Positions 47,823-60,501 of a stretch of DNA of 64,000 nucleotides are shown here, in pieces (the stretch's first letter is position 1; each line of letters begins with the position of its first letter). The notes below the pieces were generated by a model that saw only the letters and a program-made list of their open reading frames with translations, had not been told where the DNA came from and did no database searches. Source of the DNA: Paraphysomonas bandaiensis. Taxonomy: Eukaryota > Chrysophyceae. The stretch spans positions 62,001 to 126,000 of the forward strand of contig CBFFRP010000097.1 in assembly GCA_965644295.1 (NCBI GenBank), in the 5' to 3' direction. Position numbers and translations under genes: made by a program.

Positions 47823-48977
47823 TACACTACATATATTCGTTTCATGTATATTGCATGACAATTTCATAACATCCTCGATCATATTTGCTTCATCTTCATC
47901 AGAGAATTCTGCTGGTTCTCCACGCCGTATATTCTCTACTGTCAGCAGCCTTTTGTCCGGCTTCCTACCATGATTCTTCCCTTTCTCTCCTCTTCTAGAA
48001 TGCTTTTTCTTCGTCGTTGGACAATCAGCAGCAAGATGTTCCAGAGACTTGCAATTTCTGCGTCCCGTGTATTCAGCACTTCCAGGACGCTGCCCTGATA
48101 TCTCTCCATCCTTCTTCCTCTGCTTCCTCCTGCACTGTTCAGTTGAATGGCTATGAGGAATTCCTTCTTTCCTGCAATATCTACAGTTGCCCTTCTTACG
48201 CTTATCCCGTTCCGTTCGAGACCGTTTGCTCTTTTCAATGAAATTCAGCTCCTCCACCTTCTTGCGTTTCCGCTCTAACGCAATCCTTCCAGGAATGGTA
48301 TCATCATACCGTTCTATCTTCCTTGATAATGTTGCATAATCAACATCATCAGGCATCAAATACAAAGCAACATTCAGAGGAGCATATTCTTCATTCAACA
48401 GACCTTCTCGTAACCGTGTTATTTTTGAGAGCTCCGATATGTCCTGCTGCTGCTCCTGTAGCTCTTTCAGCAGTATTTCAAACCGTATTATATAGTCCTT
48501 CGCAGTCTCCTCCGGACGCATACGGAAAGAGCCATACTGAGTCAACAGCTCGCTGATCTTGTTTTGCTTCCCTCCAGCAAAGCACTTCTTCAATTCATCA
48601 ATCATAATATGCGCCTTAAACCTGTTGCTTCCTCTTCCATCAGCCTTGAACCCTTTATGTAAAAGATGGAATTTCTGAAGCGCCTTCGAAGATGATTGCA
48701 CTGCCTCTCTGCAGTACGAATACGCTATGGCATTCGCCTTCCAGTACTTCTTCACAGCCTGTCTGTAAGACTTCTCCTCCATTAACGTGAGTGGCTGTTC
48801 CCCGAAGTCGCTCTCCTTCGGTGGTGGCTCCACCGCTACTTCACTTTGCTCTTTCCTCATGAGGAACGTTTCGAAGTCTTCAATCCATTGTTCAACATTG
48901 CTCTCATTAAACTGTGGCACTACTCCTCTATCCTCCTTCTCTCCTCCTCGCTCGCTACCATGTTGAGAAATGCTCAT
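47769..48977 (-). CDS. Copia Gag, element 2
   Basis: A 402-residue Gag frame. The first Met at 48977 lies inside the 5' LTR, and the frame reads through the primer-site region (MSISQHGSERGGEKEDRG). The Gag core includes FETFLMRKEQSEV and AKDYIIRFEILLKELQEQQQ. The zinc-knuckle region has CRYCRKEGIPHSHSTEQC and a degenerate second knuckle (NCKSLEHLAADC) lacking its first Cys. The frame ends 47 nt past the point where the Pol frame opens. It packages element RNA in virus-like particles. Confidence 0.85.
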   Translation of the reverse strand: MSISQHGSERGGEKEDRGVVPQFNESNVEQWIEDFETFLMRKEQSEVAVEPPPKESDFGEQPLTLMEEKSYRQAVKKYWKANAIAYSYCREAVQSSSKALQKFHLLHKGFKADGRGSNRFKAHIMIDELKKCFAGGKQNKISELLTQYGSFRMRPEETAKDYIIRFEILLKELQEQQQDISELSKITRLREGLLNEEYAPLNVALYLMPDDVDYATLSRKIERYDDTIPGRIALERKRKKVEELNFIEKSKRSRTERDKRKKGNCRYCRKEGIPHSHSTEQCRRKQRKKDGEISGQRPGSAEYTGRRNCKSLEHLAADCPTTKKKHSRRGEKGKNHGRKPDKRLLTVENIRRGEPAEFSDEDEANMIEDVMKLSCNIHETNICSVNDDIIHILTPAVHHQCS

Positions 48978-49254
48978 TTTACACTAGATCACAGAGAGAA
49001 TTTGTCGTAAGACTAGATAGATTTATTAGTATCGTTTACACGAAGTTGTGATAACCACCACTAACTCATTATAATCCCTGCATAATATCCTACATATGCG
49101 AACCTCTCGTTACTGAACATATCTTGAACGATCAAACTATTTCAGTTTCTCAATATCATCACAGCATTTGTACATCACTATATTTCACTGTATTCTCGTA
49201 CATTGTCTTGAAGTGACATACTGTATATACTAGAATAAGATCCATATTCTAATA
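48961..49254 (-). repeat. Copia element 2, 5' LTR
   Basis: A 294 bp LTR; its inner end overlaps the first codons of the Gag frame. Confidence 0.92.
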
Positions 49255-49305
49255 CAACCTACAACCTGCGTCAATTAATTAACAATTAATTGATACACAG
49301 CCGTG

Positions 49306-49772
49306 GTATTATGTTGACCAATTCAGGTAACTCACCTATTCTCATTTGATGTCGAAGCGCATGTATACATTCATTACGTGATGGTTGGAGTCTGCTAATA
49401 AAAAATTAGTTCTGAAGAGGTGTATGCCATAAGCTCTCATGCTGAACTCCTCTAGTTCCCAACTCATGAATGTCGAAGTTTTACATCTACTTGGCTAAGT
49501 AGTAACCCCAAAATCCGTGTGGTTAGGTATAAATTGGCTTGGAAGAAACATGACATGCTTTCCTTGTTTACGACATAAAATTGATTTGCAGAGTAAATAT
49601 TCAATGAAGACACAATACCAATAAAACTACACGCATTGATTGTCACTACGATGTTTCTCACTATTAAATAAACACTCGAGAAATATACTTGGAGAGCCTT
49701 TTCTAACTACAGTCTGCACGCTACGAGTGATGTGCGCTGACTTCTTCTAAAAACACCTCACTCAAACATGCT
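49306..49772. other. 3' flank of the kinase gene, no gene seen
   Basis: AT-rich intergenic sequence between the hAT-like terminus and the kinase stop codon. Confidence 0.35.
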
Positions 49773-52565
<2,793 letters not shown>

Positions 52566-54473
52566 CACAACCAGGAGATTCCACTCCTAGTTCATCATCA
52601 TGAGTAAATGGAGTTCGTACTGTACGTTCCTACTGCATAACAGCAACATGTTATACTGTCCTAGAATGAGAATAGTCTATTGTAATAGAGTTGTTAGTAC
52701 TAATGATATTGCAATATTACACTCTTCTTGCCCGCTCCTGCTATTGTCAGTCACACAGTGACAAAACTAACATTGAGATATAAGATATAGAATTAGAATT
52801 TAATTCTACCATCGGTCGATATCGTCTATTCAGTGAATAGCGAATCGTAGATGCGTGAAGATGTAGCAAGGAGATTGAATTTAGTAATGCTAGTTTATAG
52901 TGTACTATATTGAAAAAGATAAATCATGAGCTAAACAAGTAACAGAACTAGGCATATGTAAAATTTACTTCTAATTATATTTAATATAACAGTGTACTAT
53001 GTACTAAGATTCTATAGAATATGAGCTAGTAAAGTTCATGTTATCTCTCCAGTTATGATCTACACAACAGGGCATGAGAGTTGTGGGGAGAATGCTTCCC
53101 ACTTGAGGTTCTCCTTCTTAACGCCGGCTGCAATCAATCCGTGTGCCATCCCCCCCATGAAAGATGTTGGACCACATAGATAATACATACAGTCGGCTCC
53201 TACTTCATTTACCAAGGCACTGGCGATGTCATTGACAACAGGACGGCCTAATTTCTCTGTAAAATAATACTGATTATTTCCGGTATTCACTTCTTCAAAG
53301 TGGTCGTAAAATGGTACCGCAGCTTGGTTCTTGTCAACATGAATAGTTTTAACATTGGTAGTACCAGCATTCTTGAGAGCATCAATGAAAGACTTCATTG
53401 GTGTCCTACCAATTCCGGCACTAACAAGAACAGGCTTCATTGCATTTGAGACCAATGTGAAAGGACCAAATGGAGGAGACAGTTGAACCATGCCTCCAAC
53501 AGCAAGGACATCGTGTAGATATGTACTGACAACGCCTCCATCAATCTTTTTAATGCTAACTTCGAAGAAATTATCTCCTGGTTTAGACGTGACCGTGTAG
53601 TGTCGGGGGCTAGTATACGTGCCATCACCCTTCAAGTCCACACGAATGCTCAAATACTGCCCCGGTGTGAACTCGAAGGGCCCACTAGAACCGTCAGCAG
53701 GAACAAACCGGAAGGTCTTGACACCAGTAGACAAGTCCTTGATGCTATTAACAGTGAAGTTCTTCCAACCTCTCCAGCCACCGGAGCGGGCTTCCGCCGC
53801 CGCATAGCGGCCCTCTTCATTGTCAATGAGCAACTTGGCCAAGAAATTGACGGCCTCAGACCACGCCGCTCCGATCTCTGGAGTAACAGCAGGCTTGAGA
53901 ACTTCAGCAACAGCAATAAGTAAGTTGTCGTGAACGATGGGATAGTGCTCTGGTAGGACCTGTAGACCACAGTGCTTGCTTGCAATCAGTTCCACTGCAT
54001 CACCAAGAGCCCCTAAGTTATCAATATTCAAGGCATATGCAATGATTGCATTTGCGAGGGCCTTAGACTGTCTCCCTGCAGATTGGTTGGCTACATTAAA
54101 AAACTGAGATGCCTCAGGATTATTACGAAACATAGTCTCATAAAACACCCTCGTGATCTCCTCGGCATGCTCCGCTACCAGTGGTGCAGTGGCCTTGACA
54201 ATATCAATAGTGGACTGGTTCATATGAAAGAACGGAAGATGTTGAGTGGGATACTTATACCTAAACAGATATGAATAGTGATATCCGATGAATAATGATA
54301 CCTATCTGCACCTCTCTTTTGCACATTGAAGTATATGGTAGTTGAAGATGAGGATAACTTTGAGTTGAATTTAAAGTAAAGTTTTTGTTCGACATCTTCA
54401 TATGTGGCCAACAGCACGTGCACAAACTCAGGAATTTTCAGTTAATTTTACAAAAAAATGTGCTAAAAACAGC
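52566..54473. repeat. Direct duplication, copy 1 (flavohaemoglobin unit)
   Basis: About 1.9 kb nearly identical to about 55419-57340 (same orientation, about 2.86 kb apart), covering the gene, its promoter and 3' flank. The matching sequence ends at GTGCTAAAAACAGCG in both copies. Confidence 0.93.
53060..54223 (-). CDS. Flavohaemoglobin (nitric oxide dioxygenase), copy 1
   Basis: An intronless 387-residue protein. The globin domain (about 1-135) has the distal Tyr in TRVFYETMF, a distal Gln in AGRQSKAL and the proximal His in SKHCGLQV. The FAD domain has PRHYTVTS (RxYS/T motif) and GQYLSIRVD. The NAD domain has SAGIGRTPM, and the tail is YLCGPTSFM and WEAFSP. Flavohaemoglobins use NAD(P)H and O2 to turn NO into nitrate, protecting against nitrosative stress in the cytosol. 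Length is close to the usual ~400. The encoded protein is identical to copy 2. Lack of introns in an intron-rich region fits, but does not prove, acquisition by horizontal transfer. Confidence 0.95.
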   Translation of the reverse strand: MNQSTIDIVKATAPLVAEHAEEITRVFYETMFRNNPEASQFFNVANQSAGRQSKALANAIIAYALNIDNLGALGDAVELIASKHCGLQVLPEHYPIVHDNLLIAVAEVLKPAVTPEIGAAWSEAVNFLAKLLIDNEEGRYAAAEARSGGWRGWKNFTVNSIKDLSTGVKTFRFVPADGSSGPFEFTPGQYLSIRVDLKGDGTYTSPRHYTVTSKPGDNFFEVSIKKIDGGVVSTYLHDVLAVGGMVQLSPPFGPFTLVSNAMKPVLVSAGIGRTPMKSFIDALKNAGTTNVKTIHVDKNQAAVPFYDHFEEVNTGNNQYYFTEKLGRPVVNDIASALVNEVGADCMYYLCGPTSFMGGMAHGLIAAGVKKENLKWEAFSPQLSCPVV

Positions 54474-55418
54474 GGTCATACAGAGTGTGCAGCAGTGTTC
54501 GTACTGTATGACCTCCATTAATGTTGCGATTTCTAGAACTCCCATTAAAAAGCGGGAGTTTTTAGAGTTTTTTTTGCTGTGCTGGTGTGTGTGGGTGAGT
54601 TTAGCACGGCAAGAATCTATTCTTGTAAAGAACAAAGCCACAAGAAATAGTGGAATGCGGTTAAATCCTTAAGTCCACGCCCTACGAATAGTAAGTTATT
54701 TACTCTTCTAGTGGTACCCTGCCAGCTGCGTACCCCAGAAGCAGGCAATAAACATGGTGTTGAAGCACTTCACTCGAGCCCCCGTCGGACCTACTCTAAT
54801 CACAGGCTTTCCTATCAACAGCGGCAAATAAACGCGCACGAGAGCACTTATGAATTGCAGCCAGTGACTATAGAGTAAAAATCAGCACCTCAGGTTAGAC
54901 GAGGCGGTCGCCGGGAGAATCATCACCTGTTTAGAGGTTGGGGAGGAGTCCAATGAAAATAATCAGGAGCTTTACGTTGGAAGTCGTGATGTATTTCCCT
55001 ATATCGGGGCGGGACACTGCCAGAAGAAGTAGCAAAATATGCTCCAGGGATTAATACTACAACGAATGCGTGGTATGTGGCATTGCTCGAGTAACCGATG
55101 ACCTCTACACTGCAATAAACAGCGATACAACAGTCTATTTAGTTATTCTAGAATAAGTTAATGTGTACTTCTTCTTTTCACACATTTTTGTTTTTATCAT
55201 TTCCGTATTGAGTTGTTTATCTCCTTATTACCAAAATCTTTTCTTCGAATGTTTAATTTAAAATAATCATTATACCTAGCAAATACAAGTCAATATATGA
55301 TTGTAGCCCGGTGTATTAAAATTGGTTGATTGATATTACTCACTGCATGATACCTGATATCACTCTTAAATTGATAGCCAATTTGCCAAGCACCACTAGT
55401 GATTGAGAAAAATAGCAC
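54474..55418. other. Spacer between flavohaemoglobin duplicates
   Basis: About 945 bp unique to this position. It includes a GC-richer segment (54700-55080) with CCCGTCGGACC and GAGGCGGTCGCCGGG, unlike the surrounding AT-rich DNA. No gene or repeat family recognised. Confidence 0.4.
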
Positions 55419-57340
55419 ACAACCAGGAGATTCCACTCCTAGTTCATCATCATGAATCATGAGTAAATGGCGTTCATACTGTACGTTCCTACTGCAGAAC
55501 AGCAACATGTTATTCTGTCCTAGAATGAGAATAGTCTATTGTAATAGAGTTGTTAGTACTAATGATATTAGCAATATTACACTCTTCTTGCCCGCTCCTG
55601 CTATTGTCAGTCACACAGTGACAAAACTAACATTGAGATATAAGATATAGAATTAGAATTTAATTCTACCATCGGTCGATATCGTCTATTCAGTGAATAG
55701 CGAATCGTAGGTGCGTGTAGATGTAGCAAGGAGATTGAATTTAGTAATGCTAGTTTATAGTGTACTATATTGAAAAAGATAAATCATGAGCTAAACAAGT
55801 AACAGAACTAGACATATGTAAAATTTACTTCTAATTATATTTAATATAACAGTGTACTATGTACTAAGATTCTATAGAATATGAGCTAGTAAAGTTCATG
55901 TTATCTCTCCAGTTATGATCTACACAACAGGGCATGAGAGTTGTGGGGAGAATGCTTCCCACTTGAGGTTCTCCTTCTTAACGCCGGCTGCAATCAATCC
56001 GTGTGCCATCCCCCCCATGAAAGATGTTGGACCACATAGATAATACATACAGTCGGCTCCTACTTCATTTACCAAGGCACTGGCGATGTCATTGACAACA
56101 GGACGGCCTAATTTCTCTGTAAAATAATACTGATTATTTCCGGTATTCACCTCTTCAAAGTGGTCGTAAAATGGTACCGCAGCTTGGTTCTTGTCAACAT
56201 GAATAGTTTTAACATTGGTAGTACCAGCATTCTTGAGAGCATCAATGAAAGACTTCATTGGTGTCCTACCAATTCCGGCACTAACAAGAACAGGCTTCAT
56301 TGCATTTGAGACCAATGTGAAAGGACCAAATGGAGGAGACAGTTGAACCATGCCTCCAACAGCAAGGACATCGTGTAGATATGTACTGACAACGCCTCCA
56401 TCAATCTTTTTAATGCTAACTTCGAAGAAATTATCTCCTGGTTTAGACGTGACCGTGTAGTGTCGGGGGCTAGTATACGTGCCATCACCCTTCAAGTCCA
56501 CACGAATGCTCAAATACTGCCCCGGTGTGAACTCGAAGGGCCCACTAGAACCGTCAGCAGGAACAAACCGGAAGGTCTTGACACCAGTAGACAAGTCCTT
56601 GATGCTATTAACAGTGAAGTTCTTCCAGCCTCTCCAGCCACCGGAGCGGGCTTCCGCCGCCGCATAGCGGCCCTCTTCATTGTCAATGAGCAACTTGGCC
56701 AAGAAATTGACGGCCTCAGACCACGCCGCTCCGATCTCTGGAGTAACAGCAGGCTTGAGAACTTCAGCAACAGCAATAAGTAAGTTGTCGTGAACGATGG
56801 GATAGTGCTCTGGTAGGACCTGTAGACCACAGTGCTTGCTTGCAATCAGTTCCACTGCATCACCAAGAGCCCCTAAGTTATCAATATTCAAGGCATATGC
56901 AATGATTGCATTTGCGAGGGCCTTAGACTGTCTCCCTGCAGATTGGTTGGCTACATTAAAAAACTGAGATGCCTCAGGATTATTACGAAACATAGTCTCA
57001 TAAAACACCCTCGTGATCTCCTCGGCATGCTCCGCTACCAGTGGTGCAGTGGCCTTGACAATATCAATAGTGGACTGGTTCATATGAAAGAACGGAAGAT
57101 GTTGAGTGGGATACTTATACCTAAACAGATATGAATAGTGATATCCGATGAATAATGATACCTATCTGCACCTCTCTTTTGCACATTGAAGTATATGGTA
57201 GTTGAAGATGAGGATAACTTTGAGTTGAATTTAAAGTAAAGTTTTTGTTCTAGCCTACATCTTCATATGTGGCCAACAGCACGTGCACAAACTCAGGAAT
57301 TTTCAGTTAATTTTACAAAAAAATGTGCTAAAAACAGCGA
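55419..57340. repeat. Direct duplication, copy 2 (flavohaemoglobin unit)
   Basis: Partner of 52566-54473. Differences include a 7 bp tandem insertion (ATGAATC) near 55455 and an inserted CTAGC-like stretch near 57250, plus scattered substitutions. Confidence 0.93.
55920..57083 (-). CDS. Flavohaemoglobin (nitric oxide dioxygenase), copy 2
   Basis: An intronless 387-residue protein identical in sequence to copy 1. I saw only two nucleotide differences between the coding regions (near 56151 and 56628), both silent. All motifs listed for copy 1 are present. The upstream flank is also duplicated as far as about 57340, so both genes carry the same proximal promoter, but sequence beyond that differs. 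Two near-identical copies could raise dosage of NO detoxification. An assembly artefact is possible but less likely, because the 945 bp spacer and small indels differ. Confidence 0.95.
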   Translation of the reverse strand: MNQSTIDIVKATAPLVAEHAEEITRVFYETMFRNNPEASQFFNVANQSAGRQSKALANAIIAYALNIDNLGALGDAVELIASKHCGLQVLPEHYPIVHDNLLIAVAEVLKPAVTPEIGAAWSEAVNFLAKLLIDNEEGRYAAAEARSGGWRGWKNFTVNSIKDLSTGVKTFRFVPADGSSGPFEFTPGQYLSIRVDLKGDGTYTSPRHYTVTSKPGDNFFEVSIKKIDGGVVSTYLHDVLAVGGMVQLSPPFGPFTLVSNAMKPVLVSAGIGRTPMKSFIDALKNAGTTNVKTIHVDKNQAAVPFYDHFEEVNTGNNQYYFTEKLGRPVVNDIASALVNEVGADCMYYLCGPTSFMGGMAHGLIAAGVKKENLKWEAFSPQLSCPVV

Positions 57341-57364
57341 TTCACCTGCGCAGTTTTTCTACCG

Positions 57365-57461
57365 GTGTACAGTAGTATACTGCACTTACAGTACTTTGCT
57401 AATTTGACGATTTCTAGAAATCCTTGAAAATATCTGATTTTCATGTACACTGCTGTATATC
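57365..57461 (+). promoter_or_regulatory. Paired TATACTGC / CTGCTGTATA motifs upstream of the SCLY-like gene
   Basis: GTACAGTAGTATACTGCAC (57367-57385) and GTACACTGCTGTATATC (57445-57461) lie about 185-280 bp upstream of the ATG at 57645. They match the motif found upstream of several other genes in the window. Confidence 0.4.
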
Positions 57462-57644
57462 TTCTCGTTCAAAGTAGAGTGCAGAGGTTTCCTGTATAAA
57501 GAGGGTCTGTACCATGATACTGTATTCATGTACATATATTTGCTCCTGCTGTGCGTGGACTTGTACTCGACTCTGCTGCGCTATAGAGTATATAGTGTAC
57601 TAATATGTGGGCTGCTTATACAGGCGACTATAATTCACCATAAT

Positions 57645-59724
57645 ATGGAGAACACTACTCTCTGGCCTGCATTAGGAGGACTAGCCTCTGTCCTTCTTGT
57701 TAAGCTGTACCAGAACAGCAAGAAGCGTCAGGATCGCAGTGGTTTAGGGGTGGCGCATCCGTCTTCTTCCATGGACATATACAGACACTGTGTGTACCTC
57801 GATTACAATGCTACTACACCTATTTGGCCTGAAGTAATGGAAGCCATGAAACCTTTTTCTCTTACGTGTTTTGGTAATCCGTCTTCCCCTCATATATATG
57901 CAGCTCCCTGCAAGAATGCGGTCAGCAGCTTGTGGATATCTTTGTTTTGTACTGACATTAGATACTCTAGGTTAACACAGCTCGAAACCACATATCGAAC
58001 TTGATTAATTCTCCTGATCCCTCATGCATTGTAGTCACCAGCTGTGGCTCCGAGAGCGATAACCGGGCTATCGATATTGCATTGTACAACTATTCCCTAC
58101 GTTCAACAAACAACAGTGAACTGCCTCATATAATAACTTGTAGCATTGAGCACCCGGCTGTATTAGAATATTTAAACTACCTCAAAAATGAAGGAAAAAT
58201 TAGCCTTAGTGTAGTGGGTGTAAGCGTCGACGGAATTGTATCCCCTGATGACATACGTTCAGCCTTGCAGCCGAACACAGCACTTGTGACGGTAATGCAC
58301 TCCAACAATGAGGTCGGAACAGTGCAACCAATAAATGCGATAGCTACACATATTAGAGAGTTCAATGAGGCAAATTGTACAGCGGTTTTGTTTCACAGCG
58401 ATGCCGCACAAAGTATGGGGAAGATTCCGGTAGACGTCCAGAGAGACGGTACTGACATGCTGACTATTGTGGGGCACAAATTTGGTGCTCCAAAAGGAAT
58501 CGCTGCCCTGTATCTTCGACCAGGGGTAAAGTAAGTGTATACTGTATGGAACTTATCTATGAAAATTAATGCACCGTTGTTAGTGTTGTATTTATGACTG
58601 ACAACTCGTATGTGTGATTACAGTGTGCGGCCTCTATTATTTGGTGGTGGGCAAGAAGGAGGGCGTCGGGCTGGAACAGAGAATGTTATGCTGATGGCTG
58701 GACTAGGTACATCGCAAATATTTGCTTCGTATACCTGAACTTGTACTGTCCATCCGTTTACGTTCGCATTCCCTCCGTAGAGTCCGCACTTATTTACTTC
58801 TATATTCATAGCCTTGGGAATGCACAGTTGCTGCTATAATCTTGTTTGCTGTACACCAACTTAATGTGAAATGTATGGCTAGGCGAAGCTGCCCGTATAG
58901 CACAGACTGAGTGGCGTGGCACGATTGCGCATATGTTGACACTCCGAATGCGGCTTATTCGAATATTACAGGAGGAACTTGGTGGATTAGAGGTGTGTTC
59001 GACATACGTAAACGTATTTTTGTATGCTACTTTATCGGTTGGAAAATGATGTTTTCATTTTCGAATATATATGCACTTATAGTAGTTTTGACTTCTTTCA
59101 GAGTGGTAAGTTTCTCCGGTTTAATGGTCCTGTTGAAGCCTATCAACTAAATTACATCGCCACTGTCCTACATGAAGTCATGTGTGGAACAAGGACAGAG
59201 AATATCTTTCCTGTGCTACCTAATACTGTGAACGTCTCATTTCGAGGTGTACGAGCTGCGAAGTTGATGCCTACCCTAATTGACAAAGTAAGTATTGGGT
59301 ATTGGAGATATGCTCTGAAAAGGTAAAAGTGTGTAATCACGCATTTTAATTTCAGGTCGCGTGCTCTGCTGGCACCACATGCCATGCCGTCCACTCTTCA
59401 GACGCAGTGTCTGCTGTACTCTGCGCTATGCAGGTACTACACACATATATACTGTACACTATATCGTCAAAGTTTTGCTACAGTTTACATTTTGGTGTTT
59501 GTCTCGTGTGAGGTATACGTATCCTCGTGTAGCAATGTAATATGCTTGTATCATGCTGTCGAAATGCTTGATTAGTAAATTATGTATGTGTACAGCTGCC
59601 GAGAGAGTATGGCATTGGTACACTGCGACTGTCTTTTGGGCGACACACTACCGAAGATGAAGTCGTAAGAGCTGGATATATCATTGCGAGATCTGTGAAA
59701 GTACTGAGCATTAAGAAAGATTAA
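57645..59724 (+). CDS. NifS/SCLY-like PLP-dependent cysteine desulfurase or selenocysteine lyase
   Basis: A gene of about six or seven exons. The start MENTTLWPALGGLASVLLVK (57645) has a short hydrophobic segment that could anchor the protein in a membrane; upstream in-frame Met codons also exist. The class-V aminotransferase core follows: VYLDYNATTPIWPEVMEAM, GNPSSPHIY, a 62-70 nt intron joining KNA to VNTARNHISNLINSP, then TSCGSESDNRAI, CSIEHPAVLEYL, HSNNEVGTVQP, HSDAAQSMGK, IVGHKFGAPKG (PLP-binding Lys) and FGGGQEGGRRAGTEN. The last exons carry CSAGTTCHAVHSS (candidate catalytic Cys) and LRLSFGRHTTEDEV. The enzyme removes sulfur (or selenium) from cysteine (or selenocysteine) to give alanine. 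The pattern is closer to SCLY than to mitochondrial IscS, but the substrate is not certain. Confidence 0.85.
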
Positions 59725-60197
59725 TATAACTATTCTATGTATATTGTCGCGACTATATACTAGGAGTCAGTTGGAAACTCTGTGGCAATGCCATAGGTGG
59801 ATCATTTGTCTATTATTTGATTATTAGTAAACGAGCAAGATAAGTAGAATTCATACAATACTATTAAGCAATAGTAGGTTTCATAAGTGCTACAATTATG
59901 GCATCTCATCTTTATGCAGCGTTCAATATATATGTGTGTGAAATGACATACATAGGTAAATTATTTTGGTTAGTAGAGTAATACTAAAAAATATATATAA
60001 ATTAAATAAAACGTCAAAGCAATGTTTTTAGTGGAAACACTATACGTTCTTGCGCCATTTCTACGAAAGATAAAAGTCATTCAAGCTTGCAATTCATTAT
60101 AATATTATATTATATATTAATTAATGTCATCAGTTCTCAAAAAACGTTCCTCACAAACAATCTGATACAGAACCCAGAGGAAGTAGTGAATGTCTGA
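59725..60197. other. AT-rich intergenic DNA, no gene seen
   Basis: 3' flank of the SCLY-like gene, AT-rich, with no domain-bearing ORF. Confidence 0.35.
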
Positions 60198-60501
60198 TAG
60201 TTAGCAATAGGGGTGTAAATAAGGTGCAACCTTAAGGTGAACATCCCGGATGCTTGACCTCAACAGGCAGCTCAATACCCCGGTTACCCTTCAGGTGGGC
60301 CCTGTCCCGGATGCCTGTACATTTGTCAAGGCCCAAAGACGTCTACACAAGAGACACTAGTTACTGTCCCCTTGTACCACACAAGCATTTGGCTGTGAGA
60401 GGGCAGAACAATATCTGCTGACTACAAATACGGCTCACGTTAGTTTCCCGGAGGAATATCTCCGGTATTACGAAAAGGTGCGAGTCCGACTTTGTTGAGG
60501 G
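60198..60501 (+). repeat. Interspersed repeat, copy E (5'-deleted)
   Basis: Matches the 3' two thirds of copies A and B, from AAGGTGAACATCCCGGATGC to GACTTTGTTGAGGG, with only the first ~20 bp of the 5' end retained. An internal deletion also removes the CCCCCAGAACACC segment. Confidence 0.75.

Larger units (their letters stand above)
43748..49254 (-). mobile_element. Ty1/copia LTR retrotransposon, element 2
   Basis: A 5507 bp element on the minus strand. Its LTRs (43748-44041 and 48961-49254, 294 bp each) appear identical. The target duplication CAACC is at 43743-43747 and 49255-49259. The polypurine tract (complement of CTCCCACTCAATG, 44042-44054) is the same 13 bp as in element 1. The primer-site candidate after the 5' LTR is TGGTAGCGAGCG, which starts like initiator-tRNA primer sites. 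Gag and Pol are in different frames. Confidence 0.94.
42110..49305. mobile_element. hAT-like DNA element interrupted by copia element 2
   Basis: The left terminus CAGGGCTGCGTAACAATTAA (42110) and the right terminus, whose complement reads CACGGCTGTGTATCAATTAA (ending 49305), form imperfect terminal inverted repeats. They are flanked by GTATGTAG and GTATTATG, which match at 5 of 8 positions. The 5507 bp copia element and its 5 bp duplication lie inside. Removing them leaves a 1684 bp element. No intact transposase ORF is seen, so it is a non-autonomous or decayed copy. A relative is at 28332. Confidence 0.55.
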
